Made by a program: the position numbers and the translations under genes. From assembly GCA_036346375.1 (NCBI GenBank), contig CM070512.1:44004466-44068465 (forward strand): a stretch of DNA of 64,000 nucleotides. The letters run 5' to 3'. Under the pieces are notes generated by a model. It worked only from the letters and a program-made list of their open reading frames with translations. It was not told the DNA's origin and did no database searches. This document shows, piece by piece, positions 31,401 to 43,886 of the stretch (its first letter is position 1; every line of letters starts with the position of its first letter). Origin of the DNA: Guadua angustifolia. Its lineage: Eukaryota > Streptophyta > Magnoliopsida > Poales > Poaceae.

Positions 31401-34400
31401 AGTTCAAGCGGGAATGCTTGGCTTGTTACTCTTGGTGTTTGCTGACACCTAGACGTGTGGCGGCGTCTTGCGCGGTGAGCTTCTCGACGAAGGTTGTGAG
31501 AAGCCCCGGCAAGTTGTGAAGGTCGGTGCTCGCCTACCCGGAGCGGGAAAGAGCAACCACTAGTGGATTTGAGGCGGGAGCTCAATTCGTGGAGCCGGTC
31601 CAATTAGTTTGGGCTTGCCTCAATGTGGATTAGGGGAGACCGGCAAGTCTCTGAACACCACGGTAAAAAGTATCGTGTCTCTTGTCTCATTTACATTCAA
31701 GCATTTACATTATTGTTATATTATTGATTACTTAATTGAGATAGAATTGCTTAGTTTAACTTGCTTGTTTAATCAAGCAATTATTGTGTAGAGACCAAAT
31801 TTAGTTAGTGCACTAGTCAGCCTAGTTGATTTAGGCCTTAATTGTCAAAACCTAGTTTATCACTTCCGCATTATCTTTGATTAGGTTTTGACATAGGGAT
31901 TGATTAGAGCGTGTTATTTTAGATAGCGGTAATTTTTGTAAAACGCCTATTCACCCCCTCTAGGTGCATCCTCGATTTTACAATCATTCAATCCTGAAAT
32001 CCATCAATGTCGACCCTTTGACATAAAGCACAGTTGCAAAACAAATGATACCAACCCTTTTGAAAATAATAAAACATCTAACTCGTATCAGTTCGCCAAG
32101 ACATCCATGACCGCGGGTACAACTAATCGATTAGATTTATACTCTGCAGAGGTGTACAACTTTACCCACAAGTCATGACCTTTTCTTTTTGCCGCATGTT
32201 TCACGCACTTTTAGCGTGTGGCCAGAATGTTCATGACGAAAACCTTTACATTACCTAAGTTAACTTTGCACCAGCACCGGGACGTGAAACCCATACTATG
32301 GCAAGAGAACTCAGAGCATAGAAATGATGAAACTCCCTATAGTATGGCGTACACCGTTGTATTGGCAAGTGTGACTCCCAACACCTCAGTGAGGGCACCC
32401 CGTCGAGCAAACCTTGAAAGGAGAGCCCGTACTACTTCGGCCTTCCAGAGTGCAAAGTTAAATTAGATAACTTAATCGGTTTAAGGCTGCCCCATCCCAA
32501 TACTTGTGGTTTGTACGGGTTTTCTTAGATCATACAACACGATGTTCGGTCCTTAATCCGACACGAGCGATACTTCACCATACACTACGTGCAATTCCTT
32601 TGGCACATCCGGCTATTGCCAACAATCGCCCGCATCAAAACCATAGTTTTATTTTGGGTTTTTAATCAAAATATCCGCAACCAACAGTGCCATTTCCAAT
32701 GTTTTCAGGAAACAAATTTTGATCTGATCATTTACCTTGATGATTCTAAAGCATGGCTAAGCATTAATAATATGTACGCATATACCCATGATGACATTAA
32801 GTAGTGTCTATCCTTAATTTAGGGTTATCAAGGTTCACTTCCATAATTATCAAAGGAGGTTCATGAGACAACAGGTATAACTACCAGTACCACAAAATAG
32901 CAAATTTACAAAAAGTAAACGCATGCATAAATTGGTTTAGTAAAACAAAGGAAAATTAAATACTGGGATCAATATGATCAAAGGGGTGCTTGCCTTGCTT
33001 ATTTGTCGTTTACGATGAAGTCGAGGATTGCGGCTGACGATGGCGACGACGGAGTTAGTAACGTCGAGTTCTACACGTCGATCAATGGAAAATACAGCAA
33101 AATACTAACTTTAATAAGGGCAAAAAGAAAATAGATAGCAAAACAATTAAAACTCTTCACAGAAACAGGGATTGCTTTTTATGAATTTATTGATTTTATT
33201 TTATGAATTCAAATGCAAAAATTGGTTAGATTAATAGAATTTAATCATTAGTTGCAAAGTTCATTGATTTTACTATTCATAATATGCGTTTCTGGCATTC
33301 TTATCACTTGCTGGTTTTGCTCTATTAGGATTCAGATTCAAAGCAAGACAAAATAAGAATATTTTCTTAGATTCCTGTAGATTATATCCTAAAGATCATT
33401 TCTAAGCTATTCTTCATCGAATTCGTATTTAGTTGAGATGCTTTGCAAGCTGATGAAAAGGCTTAAATGATCGTATTATATTATGAATGAATACTTCTTT
33501 CCCTTTGATTGACTTTGAATAAAATTAGCTTCGCGCAAGTTAAGATCTATTGATTTAGGCTATTGATATCATTTCCACGATATTTGAGAACGTTCTGGTG
33601 ATACAAACATAATAATTATTGATTTCTCATTTATACTTAGCGTTCATTCATTCATATTACGATCTTTTAGAAATGTGAACACTTAGGGTTATTAAGCTAA
33701 CAAGATTAATATGCAGATCGTGGTGAAGTGAGATTATCTTTTCATAATAGGGTAGTCTATACTTTGGAGAGTACTATTGGCTAATTTCATAAGTTTTAGG
33801 TTTTAGACGAGACTTTATATTCATCATTGAAAAGGCTTATGTGGCATTGTAAAGTATACGTTTACGAAATCGGAGAGAACGCGAAGCGAATGATTAACGC
33901 TTAAGGGTTTAGAACTAGCTAGATTTAGATGGAAAGCAAGTTATAAATAAGATGTTTTTCTAGAATATGGTAGTATGAACTTTGTACAATGTTTCTAAAC
34001 TCGTTTTACTAATTTTAACATTTAGACGGGTTGTGTTATTAACGGATGAAATAGTCTAAATGATCACAATGCAAACACTAAATCGGTCAAGATTCATTTT
34101 AAGTTTGCGACTACACTATACATGATCCTTCAGGTATTAGCAGAGTGTAGACCTAGAAATGTTCTAAAGTTGATTTGGCATTATTTTAACTTTAATTGCA
34201 ATAGATTATCTATTTACTTATTGTTATAATTAATATTTTCTTTCATCAAGAGAATGCAAATTGAGTTTGAATTTAAATATTTATGCATACATGGGTTCTT
34301 GCTATTTTCAGGAAATTAATACAAATTATTTCCTCATTGTATGAGTTTTAATACTTTTATTTTTCTTAATGGCCATAATAGGGTTTAATGATGATTAACA

Positions 34401-35543
34401 AGAAATTAATTTAAACTGAGTTAAAAATTTAAATGTTTTCACATATTTGAGTTTATTTTGGTTCCAGAGACAACCAAGAATTTATTTTGTATTTTTAAAA
34501 GTTAAATTTTTCATATGTTCAATAATGCCCACAATAGAATGTTCATCTCATTTTCAATTTTAATAATTGCTCTATGATTTAAAAATCAAATATTTTTGTA
34601 TATTTGAATTAATCCTGATCTTAGCATCATATAAAAATTTATTTTATTATTTTATAATTTATTTTTCACAGATTTAATACAGGTACCATACTAAGGTTAT
34701 TAACAAAATTTAATTAAAATAATTATTCTGTAGTTCAAAAATTACATATTTTTGTATATTTAGAATTTAACTGATTTTAGATGAATATAGAAATTTGTTC
34801 TATTGAAATTGAACTAATATTGCAAAAGATATTGCTTGTTTAATTATTAACCGACTTGTAAATTCACTGCAAATACGAAAATACGTCTTCAGTGTTGGAA
34901 GGCGCCTTATACCAAATGAGCTGAGTCTTCTCGTGTGGCTGACAGAAGGGGCCCGCCTGGCAGTGAAGTAAAACAGAGCGGTGGCTAGGGCGCGGCGGCG
35001 ATGGTGTTCCGGCGAAGCTCTGGCGGGGAAGAGGACACTGTGAGCTGCAGCTCGGCAAGGCGCACTCGGAGGTGGAACCGATTCAGTTGAAGGAGGTCGG
35101 AGGCGAGCTGCAGCCGAGGAGGGGCGGCGGCGCTAATGGCGGACTGGTGAAGAGCAAAAATCAGTGCACTAGAGCTCGAATGGGTAAACGATTAAGCATG
35201 AGGGAGTGACAGAGGTTCCATTTTTGAAGTTTACCGGAAGGTAGAAGCTCCGAGCTGAGCCGCCACCAGTGATCGGCCTTGAGGAAGAAGAAGCATGGCA
35301 GCGGCCTACTTTCGCATGAGGACTTCCAAATATACTTGGGGGCTTTTGATGAGTAGCTTATCGGTATGGTATGGATTGAAGCAATTGGGAATTGATTCAC
35401 TGGTTTGGCTGATTTGATTCCGGCTTTGAGCTCTGAAGCTCTTGGCAATGGCGGAAAGGCACAGGAATTTCGGTGTTTTGGCTAGAGGAGAAGAAGAGGA
35501 AGATGAAAGAGAGTGAAAGAGTGACTCAAGCGATACCCAGGAG

Positions 35544-36363
35544 TAGGGGTGAAAATGGTACGGGTTAATCCCGACCGAACCGGTACCGAATCCGGTCGAT
35601 ACCGTATTCGGAAAGAAAAATCCGTATCCGGTCGGATACGGTAATGGTAATCGAGATAGTTGTTATCGATCTGATAGCGGATACGGATACTGAAATCCGA
35701 CCATATTTTGCGCATAACGGTATCCGGTAAATATCCGACCGGATATCCATAAACGATGTCTGAGAAATATCCGACCGGATATCTGGAAAGTATCCGACCA
35801 GATATCCGATAAATATCCGACCGGATATTCGTAAATGGTAATCCGGTAAATATCCGACCAGATATCCGAAAAATATCCGACCAGATATCCGTAAATGGTA
35901 AATATCCGGGAAATATCCGACCGAATATCCGTTAACGGAAAACGGTACGGGTTAATTTCATTAATTTGGTTCATTATTGGATAGAGGGAGTAGTTGTTTG
36001 ATACTGGCACAAGAAATACTACTTTGTCTTTAAGCGTGAACTTCAACAAATCTATCAACAAATAGAGTGGTGATATAATGCTTTTACCTAAATTGATTTG
36101 TTCAACTTATTTGTTCAACATGATGTCTATATGGTTCCATGTATATTCCTTTTTATATGCGCGTACTATCCGCCTATATTATCCGTTTCCGATTCGAATC
36201 CGGTATGTATCCATTCCGACAGTACCGTATCCAAAACTCCGAAATATCCGTATCCATATCCGTATTCGGCCTTACCGTATCCGATTCCGAATCCGAGAAA
36301 AAAATATGGGTTTGGATACGGGAACAGCAATATCCGACCGTATCCGACCCGTTTTCATCCCTA
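35544..36363. mobile_element. hAT-type MITE, 820 bp, rich in ATATCC inverted units
   Basis: Ends read TAGGGGTGAAAATGG and, in reverse complement, TAGGGATGAAAACGG. The 8-bp CCCAGGAG flanks both sides (35536-35543 and 36364-36371), the target-duplication length of hAT elements. The left half (about 35715-35935) holds about seven units of ATATCCGACCGGATAT and variants, each itself a short inverted repeat. No transposase is coded. It lies about 10 bp from the TATA box of the surrounding LTR. Confidence 0.9.
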
Positions 36364-37566
36364 CCCAGGAGCAATTTATAGAGGCGGGATTAGTTGAACC
36401 TGGCCAGATTGTGCTTAGTCTTGGTTGTTCCCTCGGCGAGACGAGTCAAGGCTGCAAAGGAGGAGGTATGGGCGGCTTGAAGCTTCGCGTGAGGTGCAGG
36501 AGAACTGAGGACAAACGTGGTGATGATCAAGCGTGGGCGGTGCTTGCACAGGCCGGAGGTATGGCACGACTACCTTAATGAGGCATGGCACTGACGATTT
36601 TGCTGGCGTGGAGAAGGAGCAGGACAGCTGCTGTCTGATCGGGCCCACTTGGCATTGAGAGAAATTGAGATAAGGGCAAGGACTGCCAGAGACAGCACAA
36701 TAAACGCATTAAAACGGCCATCAAATCAATGCCCAATTTGTCAAGGATTTTTTTAAGGTCTCCAGTCAATTTACCATCTCCATTAAAAATTTTAAGTTAA
36801 AAAGGTCTACAGGGAATTAATTAAAATTCTGACATTACTATCAGCTCAAAAATTCATTTTCGGATTTTGACTTAATTAAGGGTGTAAATGACATTATTTA
36901 TTTTTGAAACTTTTTATACGAATTTTAAATAATTATATAGTTCTCTTCATAAAATTTTAAGTTAAAATATTGTACATTTATTTTATAAGAATTCTGACAT
37001 TCTAATTTCCAGATTTTCCATAATTCTGTTGTTGAATTTTTAACAGAATTATATGACATGATAAATTTCTGATATTTTTACTGGTAGTAGGTAACATATT
37101 GAGATTACTATGGTAATTTTATCAGATCGAAATTGAGTCTACATATTTTACATTAAATCTGACCTTACACTATTTTTAGTCAAAGCAAATGTCATTTCAA
37201 CAATTAAGTCTCATTTTGTTCATAAAATTTATTTGTGGGCAAAAGTGCATTTCCTGCAGGCCTAGGGTTTAGATGATAATTTTTCCAAATTTTTACTTTT
37301 ACCATTTTACCTTTTTCCATTATCCATTTAGAAATTTTCTTTATTGGATTTTTCATACAAGGTATACTTCCAAAGAAATCCAAATAAAAATAAATAATGC
37401 CAAGAAAACTCAGAAATAATAATATTCAAATTTAAAATATTTATTTTTATTTTATTATAATTTTCGGGATGTTACAGATTTAAACAGCAAAAGAATGTTA
37501 AAATTCATATAACCTGTGGTTGGTGTGAATCGAACACTGCCTACAATTGAAGAGACGGTGTGTATT

Positions 37567-37920
37567 CACTACTACAGAATAGATCATCACATACGGTTCA
37601 TAAACCATATCACAGACGGTTTTGTGAACCATCTGTAAGTAAGTGTTAGTGATGACAAAGAGTCACTGCAGATAGTTTTCCAACCGTCTGTGAAAAAGCT
37701 CATCACAGACGGTTCCAAATTAGACCCGTCTGTGATGCGGTGTCATCATAGACGGTTCTAATAAAGAACTGTCTGTGATAATGGGCTTATCCCAGATGGT
37801 TTCAAATTGGAATCGTCTGTGAAGAGGTCCAGATCACATACGGTTCCAATTTGAAATCGTCTGGATTTGTGCCTATTCACAGACGGTTCTTTGTTAGAAC
37901 CGTCTGTAATGTTGATTTTT
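37567..37920. repeat. CACTA terminus and subterminal repeats
   Basis: CACTACTACAGAA is followed by about twelve copies of CAGACGGTT and its reverse complement AACCGTCTG in alternating orientation. Such arrays bind the element's own protein (TnpA type) in characterised CACTA elements. Confidence 0.9.
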
Positions 37921-38927
37921 TATTTTTTACTAAATTTTAATTTATTGGCTAGCCTCAGAAATTGCTAGTCATGCCCTTTGAAACAAATAATAGTACATAG
38001 CATGACCAGCATATTATTATGACATAAATTTAAAAAATATACTCCAATTACATGTTACACAACATACAATGCATCCATTTCATAAATTAACTCAGATCGC
38101 ACATTACAACATATGTACATCGTATCCATTTCAGAAATCAACTGACATATGTACTAACCAATTGGATTCAGAAATAAAAATGACAAATTCACATCACAAG
38201 GTTCACAAATTAATCTAAATATACTGTAAGTAACAAATTCACAACTCATGGTTGAGCCCTGAGTAGCATCTGCCCTTTGGATTTAAGACCTCACGCAACA
38301 AGAAGGCACAGAGCTGTTCTTGAATAATTAGAAGGTCAGCCTGTTCCAATTTAGATTCAGTGCATTGCCAAGCCTGTCAATGAGAAAAGTAAAGTCTTGC
38401 GTGTATATAAATTAATAAGTGGAGACATTTGTTTCAAGATTGACAGACCTGGATGATATTGGTCTGCTGGGAACCAAGGAGGAGTGCCATGTTGTGGCAA
38501 ACATAGAATTCACATAGGTCAGTGCCTATTGGCTGCTGGTAGCACTGCTAAAACATAATACTTTAATTAGTTCCAAAAGTATTATAATGGAGTGTGAACG
38601 ATTATTGCATACTATCGGATACTGGAAACTTAAAAGTATGCTTTATAGTGACTGGGCCCTTCTTGTGTGGCCCTCCCCTCGATTTGTAGACACCGAATGA
38701 CATGTCAAGAAAATCTCTGATAGGCTTCAAATCATAGGTGCCACCCTTTCTGGAATCAAGATAAATTACCCGGTTCTATCTTGGTATAATTACGAGTAGA
38801 ACCTAGTGATACCTACATAGGTATGTCGTCATGGTCATTGAACCTAACTTCGAGATGAGATATATAATAGAAATCAACGAGTATAACATCTAGACGAAGC
38901 ATTTACCCCGGGTTGTAGGGTAAAAGT

Positions 38928-40422
38928 TGTAGGATCAAGGATACCGACTAGAGGGGGGGTGAATAGGAGGTTTTTAAATTTTCTGCACTAAAATCAAGTT
39001 TAGATATTTCTAAGCACGAATGACAATTTTAGCACTTTTAATATCTAGCAATTCTAGTGATTACCAAATGATCTCCTCTACTCAAATACTTCAATAGCTA
39101 TACTAGTATTGCACCAAGATAATCAATTTGCTAGAATTAATACAAGAGAATGAACAAAGCAAACCATAATTGAAGAACACGCGAATTTTTATCCCGTGGT
39201 CTCGGAGACTTGCCGGTCTCCCCTACTCCACGTTGAGGTGGCTTGAACTTCTTCAAGCCGGCTCCACTTGCTTGAGCCTTCCTCGATCACTCATGGTAGC
39301 TCTTCCCCACTACGGGTAGGTGAGCTCCTTGCCTTCACAACCGTTCGGGCCTTCACACAAGCTTCTTGTGAAGATCACTGAACTCTGACGCCTCCAAGCC
39401 GTCTAGGAGGCGGCAACCTCCAAGAGTAATGAACTTGACGTTGGCTTGAGACTCTAGAGTGCTTCCAAGATGGCTCAACTAATGCAATGCACTCAAATTT
39501 CTTCTCCAACACTCAAGAATCAAGAATTGAATGCACTTGTGAGTGAGGAGAGTTGCTAGGGCTCTAAATGTATTCAATGGAGTCAACTACCTGCCCTAAG
39601 TACAGGTGAGGGGGTATTTATAACCCCTCCACACTTGAACTAGCCGTTATTATAATTTAATCAGAAAAAATCGACCGGACTGGCACTACCGCACTCTAGG
39701 GGCCGGTAGTGACGCCCAATGGGCCCAACGGCTACTTGGCACATTTAATGCCCTGACACGTAGCCGTTACTGTGAATTCCCTCCATGTCCAGCACTACCG
39801 CACTTTGGGCCGGTAGTGCCGCACCTCTGCCAGCCAGAAGAACAGATGCTCTGTTAAATAACTATCGTAGGTGTAGGTGCGGTAGTACGACATGCGGCAC
39901 TACCGCCCTGGCACTCCGGTAGTGCCAGCTGTAAGTGAGACGAAGAACAGGCGTTCTGTAAAAGAGCTACCGCCATAGAAGGTGCGGTAGTGCCGACTCT
40001 GCGGCACTACTGCCCAATCACTCTGGTAGTGCCGGTCTATTATTCCGGGTAAGATCCAGAAATATGAATTGAATGCATGCTTGAACTATTTCGACTTTGA
40101 GCCATATTGGATGCACTTTTGAAGTTCAAACTTACTAATCAAGTCCCCTTTTATAGTATGGCGTCTATCCTATCAACCCGATCTTTCTTCCATCACCGAG
40201 ATCGGCAAAAATGACTAGAAAAATACCCTTAAAATTTTATACCTTGACTTTTTTTGCTCGTTTGATGCATACTCTTCCCTTTTTGCACTTGTAACACTTC
40301 TACGGGCCTCAAAGAATCTTGATTCTCCTGTTTTCATTTTCTCATGCAAACACAGTCAGTATTTTAGCCTTGATTGTCATTAATTACCAAAACCTTAATC
40401 ACGTGGGGCCTAGATGCTTTCA
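38928..40422 (+). mobile_element. Solo LTR (1495 bp) inside the CACTA second gene
   Basis: Starts TGTAGGATCAAGG, ends CTAGATGCTTTCA, with AAAGT on both sides (38923-38927 and 40423-40427). A TATA-like box lies near 39613 (TATTTATAAC). Ends and leader resemble the unit at 25082-31982, including GGGGGGTGAATAGG near the start and the CGGCACTACCG/CGGTAGTGCCG palindromes. Confidence 0.9.
39660..40035 (+). repeat. Cluster of CGGCACTACCG/CGGTAGTGCCG palindromic motifs
   Basis: About nine motif copies lie just downstream of the TATA-like box of the solo LTR, alternating in orientation so they can pair with each other. Compare 30905-31100. Confidence 0.75.
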
Positions 40423-42792
40423 AAAGTATGAATTTTTTGTCCGAATGAGCCAACAGTACTTTTTCTACGTACTAGTGGACGAATTCTTTATTTTTGTTCA
40501 TGATTTTCTTGGACATTATGTGTGGGTCGGTGAAACCCACCGGTTGTTTCCTTGTTATTGCTTCCTGGATCATGCATCTACATATACAAAATCAAACATA
40601 ATATATCTATGACATTTATCGGTGATTCAGAAATGTAGATGGTGATTGCACACACTTACATTGTCCAGCATCTTAGGAGTGAGGCATCAAGTGCTTTGAG
40701 GTTTTACAGATGGAACAAGTCAGTGAATCCGACCACGAAGATGCCATCTAAAGACCGGTGTAAGAAATACTCCTTGAAGCTCACAGAGATACTCGTTGCA
40801 TATTGTGCCACCGGCTTGTTGGCTTGTTGCATGTACCATTCTTGCAATCTAACGCAGGCTAATGAAAGCGTCTCCTTACGATCATCCGGTACGAACAGTT
40901 GCCCCAGCTTGAATTGCTGCACCAATGGGGCAAACGGAAAGTCATGGGCTGAGATGGTATATTTCGATTTGCCCTTGTCTCCGTGTCCCCTGCTACCAAA
41001 TTTCATCTTCACAAGAGACGATTGGGCCCTCACTGTAGTAACGGTCTGTGCGGGACGGGACATGGTAGCTGATTTGGCGAGCCCGTTCGGTGCATGGCAT
41101 GGCTTCGGTAGTGCTGGTAGCTCCGGCGCATGATGTGGTGCCTTTGGGACTACTTGTAGCTTCGGTGCTCCTGAGCGGGCATTGAAGGAGATGTCCTTCT
41201 TGGGCCACTGGATGAATGTGCCAATAGCATCCCCTAGTATGATGATCACATCATTTGGGGTGATGTCCAGCGTGACGGCCTTGAAAATTTCATGTACACC
41301 ATTGACATGGACCTTCGTGTAGCCCGACTCTAATGTATGACCGTGCACTAATGCTCCTATACCGGATGCATACGCTTGTGCCCAAGCAGCCTGCATGGGA
41401 ATAGAGCCGTTGGCAAGCCTGACTTGCAGATTGCATGGCATAGCCACCACATAAGGGTACATAAGTAATTAGCTAACACGTCCAACATTAAAAGTGGAGG
41501 CAAGGAGCATTGCAGACATGTTACCAGGGTGTCATAAGGAGGAAATCAGGCTTCATCCACATCCGTTTCAGGGTCGGACACGCAGCTGCTTCGACGGTTG
41601 GTTGGGCTGAATTGCGCATGTGCTTCTTGGGCTAGCACGTTCTGTGCCTACCTCACCTCAGCCACCCTTTGCTCCATTCTTTCCTCGAGGCTTCGTAGCT
41701 GATTATCGAACTACGTTCTAAGCCTTTCCTCAACCCTTTCCTCAATGAGGCCTACTAGCTGTTCCTTATGCTCGGCTTTGCTTCTCTTCCTACTCCGGTA
41801 CGTGGCCGAGTCCTGTGGGAATCCCAATTTCCAGGGAATGAAAATACCTAGGCCTCTGGTGCGATCTGGGCGCTCCTTGTTTTCCAAGGCCATGGAGAGT
41901 ATGTCTTTCTCTCTGTTCAAAGTGAAAGAGCCCTGAAAATATTCCATGCTCAACAATATTAGGCGTTGGGACACTTCCTCATCAGCGGGGTTTGCAAAGG
42001 ACACACCGTCCGAAGAAGTGTGATGTGACCTCATTCTTACCCTGTTTCTAGCACGTGGGTCCACGATCGAGGCAAATGGCAGTGCTACCTCCTTCTGAAC
42101 TGCCTCGTCATCCTCTCTCATCCATTGTGCCATATTACCCGCGTACCCAGTTGAGCCAAGTCTATGTGGGTTTGTGTTTTTTGACTGGACGGTCTTGTGA
42201 GCTGCGCTTTAAAGCATGAACTCTTTCGTCGTCTTCAACTGAATAAATTGTCCCCAAACGTCTTCAGAGATGAATCCGTACTTCTGGAACGGAGTCATTT
42301 CCTTATTGAAATAATTAGCAATGAGGACACTCTTAAGTTCTTCCACACCTTTCCCGCCACTAACAACGCGTACCGTCGTAGTGCAGACATGGAGTCTTGT
42401 GGAAGCTCAAATGACACAAATATTTCTATCACCAGGTTATCACGCTCCTCATCTGTTAGCGCCTTCCATGATGGATAGGTGATGGGGACCCTTTCACGCC
42501 CAACGATCCCGCACATGGTCCGGAAAGCTGCTGTAGCCTTTGGAGGCGCGGTAGGGGCCCCATCATGTGGATCGACTGCCGTGATGGTGTATCGGCTTTG
42601 AGGCCTTTTTCTAAGCCCTCTTGCACCGCACCTGTTTCTTTCTACGTTGGACGCATCATCAGATCCCTTCGGTGTCGAGGATTGAGACGCCATCTTGTAT
42701 GATGGAAGGTTAAGAGTAGGTAAGTTAAGAAAAGCAAATTTAAGAGAAGGTAAGTTGAGAAGTATTTTATACATGCAACTCCAATCGGACAA

Positions 42793-43500
42793 ATTTAATG
42801 AAGATTGTATTATATTGCTCTCAGATAAGGGTTGGTTGAAGATTTTAAACCTTCAAGCTTAATCACGAATGGGCTAACAATTAATTCAGCGAATAAGGCC
42901 TTGAACCCTTACCACCTTAATATGCAGATTAAGCGCTTGCTAACTGAATAAACAAAAGATTGCCAGTTCAGCATTTTAACAACATGATTCTGTCGCAGTA
43001 CAATAGCATTAAAACTGATTCACTCAATTAAGCACACCAGTAATAGTTAAGATAACAAAGTGTATGTAGCTAAGCATGTAAATAGCACATGTATTGATAT
43101 AACAATCAAGATATAATCTAATCAGCATTTAAGCATATGGTTCAAGATCTAGTTCACAAAAATAAATGTTTTAGTCATCAGAATACCCATTATCATCATG
43201 GAGCAAGCAAGGTAACAAATAAACAGAGATAGGAGGGCACCACCGATGGAGAGGGGAGACACCACCCAAGAGGAGGGGAGACACCACCGCGGGGGAGGGT
43301 GCGGCCGAGGGGGAGGCACCACCGAGGGAGGGCACCAACGAGCTAGGGTTAGGGCGGGGCCGAGGGGGGAGGGCGCCACCAACGGGGGAGGGCACGACCT
43401 AGGAGGGAGGGCGTCGCCGAGGGAGAGGGGCTAGCGATAGCTAGGGTTGCAATAAACTAAGTATGCGCGGGACTTGGTGAAATAGCAAGCATGGGATTTA
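42793..43500 (-). other. CACTA non-coding stretch with GC-rich tandem units
   Basis: It holds AT-rich sequence (42830-43230) and then a G-rich field (43230-43440) with degenerate GGGAGGCACCACCGAGG-type units of about 25-30 bp. It probably includes the promoter and leader of the second CACTA gene. The proline-rich reverse frames here come from the repeats. Confidence 0.5.
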
Positions 43501-43645
43501 TTGAGTGGCGTGGGAAGACCATCTCAGACGGTTTTGGGATTGAACCATCTGTGGTAGAGTCATCCCAGATGGTTCAGTCCTAGAATCATCTGGATAAACA
43601 TGTTTATCCCAGACGGTTCAATCCCATAACCGTCTGGGATGGGCA
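43500..43645. repeat. Internal cluster of CAGACGGTT-type inverted repeats in the CACTA element
   Basis: Units such as CATCTCAGACGG, CAGATGGTTCAG and CCCAGACGGTTC, with inverted partners AACCATCTG and AACCGTCTGGGATG, resemble the subterminal repeats at 37567-37920. They lie between the two genes, so this may be a former end or an internal binding site. Confidence 0.7.
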
Positions 43646-43886
43646 ATTGTATTATTTTTTTACCGTGCAAATATATATGTCATGTATTAAAATTAATCAT
43701 AATACATACACCTGCTTAATTTTAATCAATACATCTCAAATATACACCTACTTAACTTTAATCAATACATCTCAGTAATTAATACATGTCATTAATTAAT
43801 TTTAATACAGGAACACTTGGTATATATACATGAAGTCCTCATGACAACACTTACTTATTCTTTTGTACAAAAATTAGCCCTTCGCG

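Larger units (their letters stand above)
25082..31982 (-). mobile_element. Second LTR-like unit nested in the solo LTR, itself carrying a nested element
   Basis: On + the insertion starts TGAAAGTTCAAG and ends CTCGATTTTACA, with ATCAT on both sides (25077-25081 and 31983-31987). On the minus strand it reads TGTAAAATCGAGG ... GAACTTTCA, TG...CA. Its first bases, with CTAGAGGGGGTGAATAGGCG, and its last bases resemble those of the solo LTR at 38928-40422. Without the nested 25306-28974 element and its target duplication it is about 3.2 kb. It carries the hairpin array (29206-31400) and a cluster of GCGGTAGTACCGC palindromes. No protein-coding frame is supported. Confidence 0.8.
24518..37476 (-). 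mobile_element. Solo LTR of a long-LTR family (copy 3), interrupted by nested insertions
   Basis: On the minus strand the unit starts TGTAACATCCCGAAAATTA (37476 downward) and ends GGGGGTCGCTACA (24518). GATTT lies on both sides (24513-24517 and 37477-37481), a 5-bp target duplication. The sequence matches the solo LTRs at 48899-53915 and 58926-63980 along its length. After removal of the insertions at 25082-31982 and 35544-36363, about 5.2 kb remain. A TATA-like box in LTR orientation is at 36374-36381. No internal retrotransposon domain is present, so this is a solo LTR. The superfamily is not proven; a Ty3/gypsy origin is likely. Confidence 0.85.
38260..42792 (-). pseudogene. CACTA second gene: plant transposase-24-like N-terminus and Ulp1-like C48 protease C-terminus
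   Basis: The N-terminal part (42295-42792) includes GRERVPITYPSWKALTDEER. The next part (41711-42133) includes GLGIFIPWKLGFPQDSATYR. The frame 40704-41462 reads ANGSIPMQAAW, then GYTKVHVNGVHE and later DLFHL, running on to LKALDASLLRCW and a GTAAGTG donor. Past the solo LTR the reverse strand gives DLKPIRDFLDMSFGVYKSRG and then QQPIGTDLCEFYVCHNM (about 38500), which resembles the Gln...Cys end of Ulp1-type SUMO proteases. It ends with FLLREVLNPKGRCYSG. Grass CACTA families carrying such captured protease domains are known. Activity is unlikely given the solo LTR and stops. Confidence 0.75.

Noticed and set aside
31295..31603. Minus-strand frame of 102 codons
   Set aside because: It overlaps the hairpin array; the repeated HMHSGDHK-like words simply reflect the repeated hairpin motif.
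43149..43434. Proline-rich frame on - and Gly/Arg-rich frame on +
   Set aside because: Both are by-products of degenerate G-rich tandem units inside the CACTA element.
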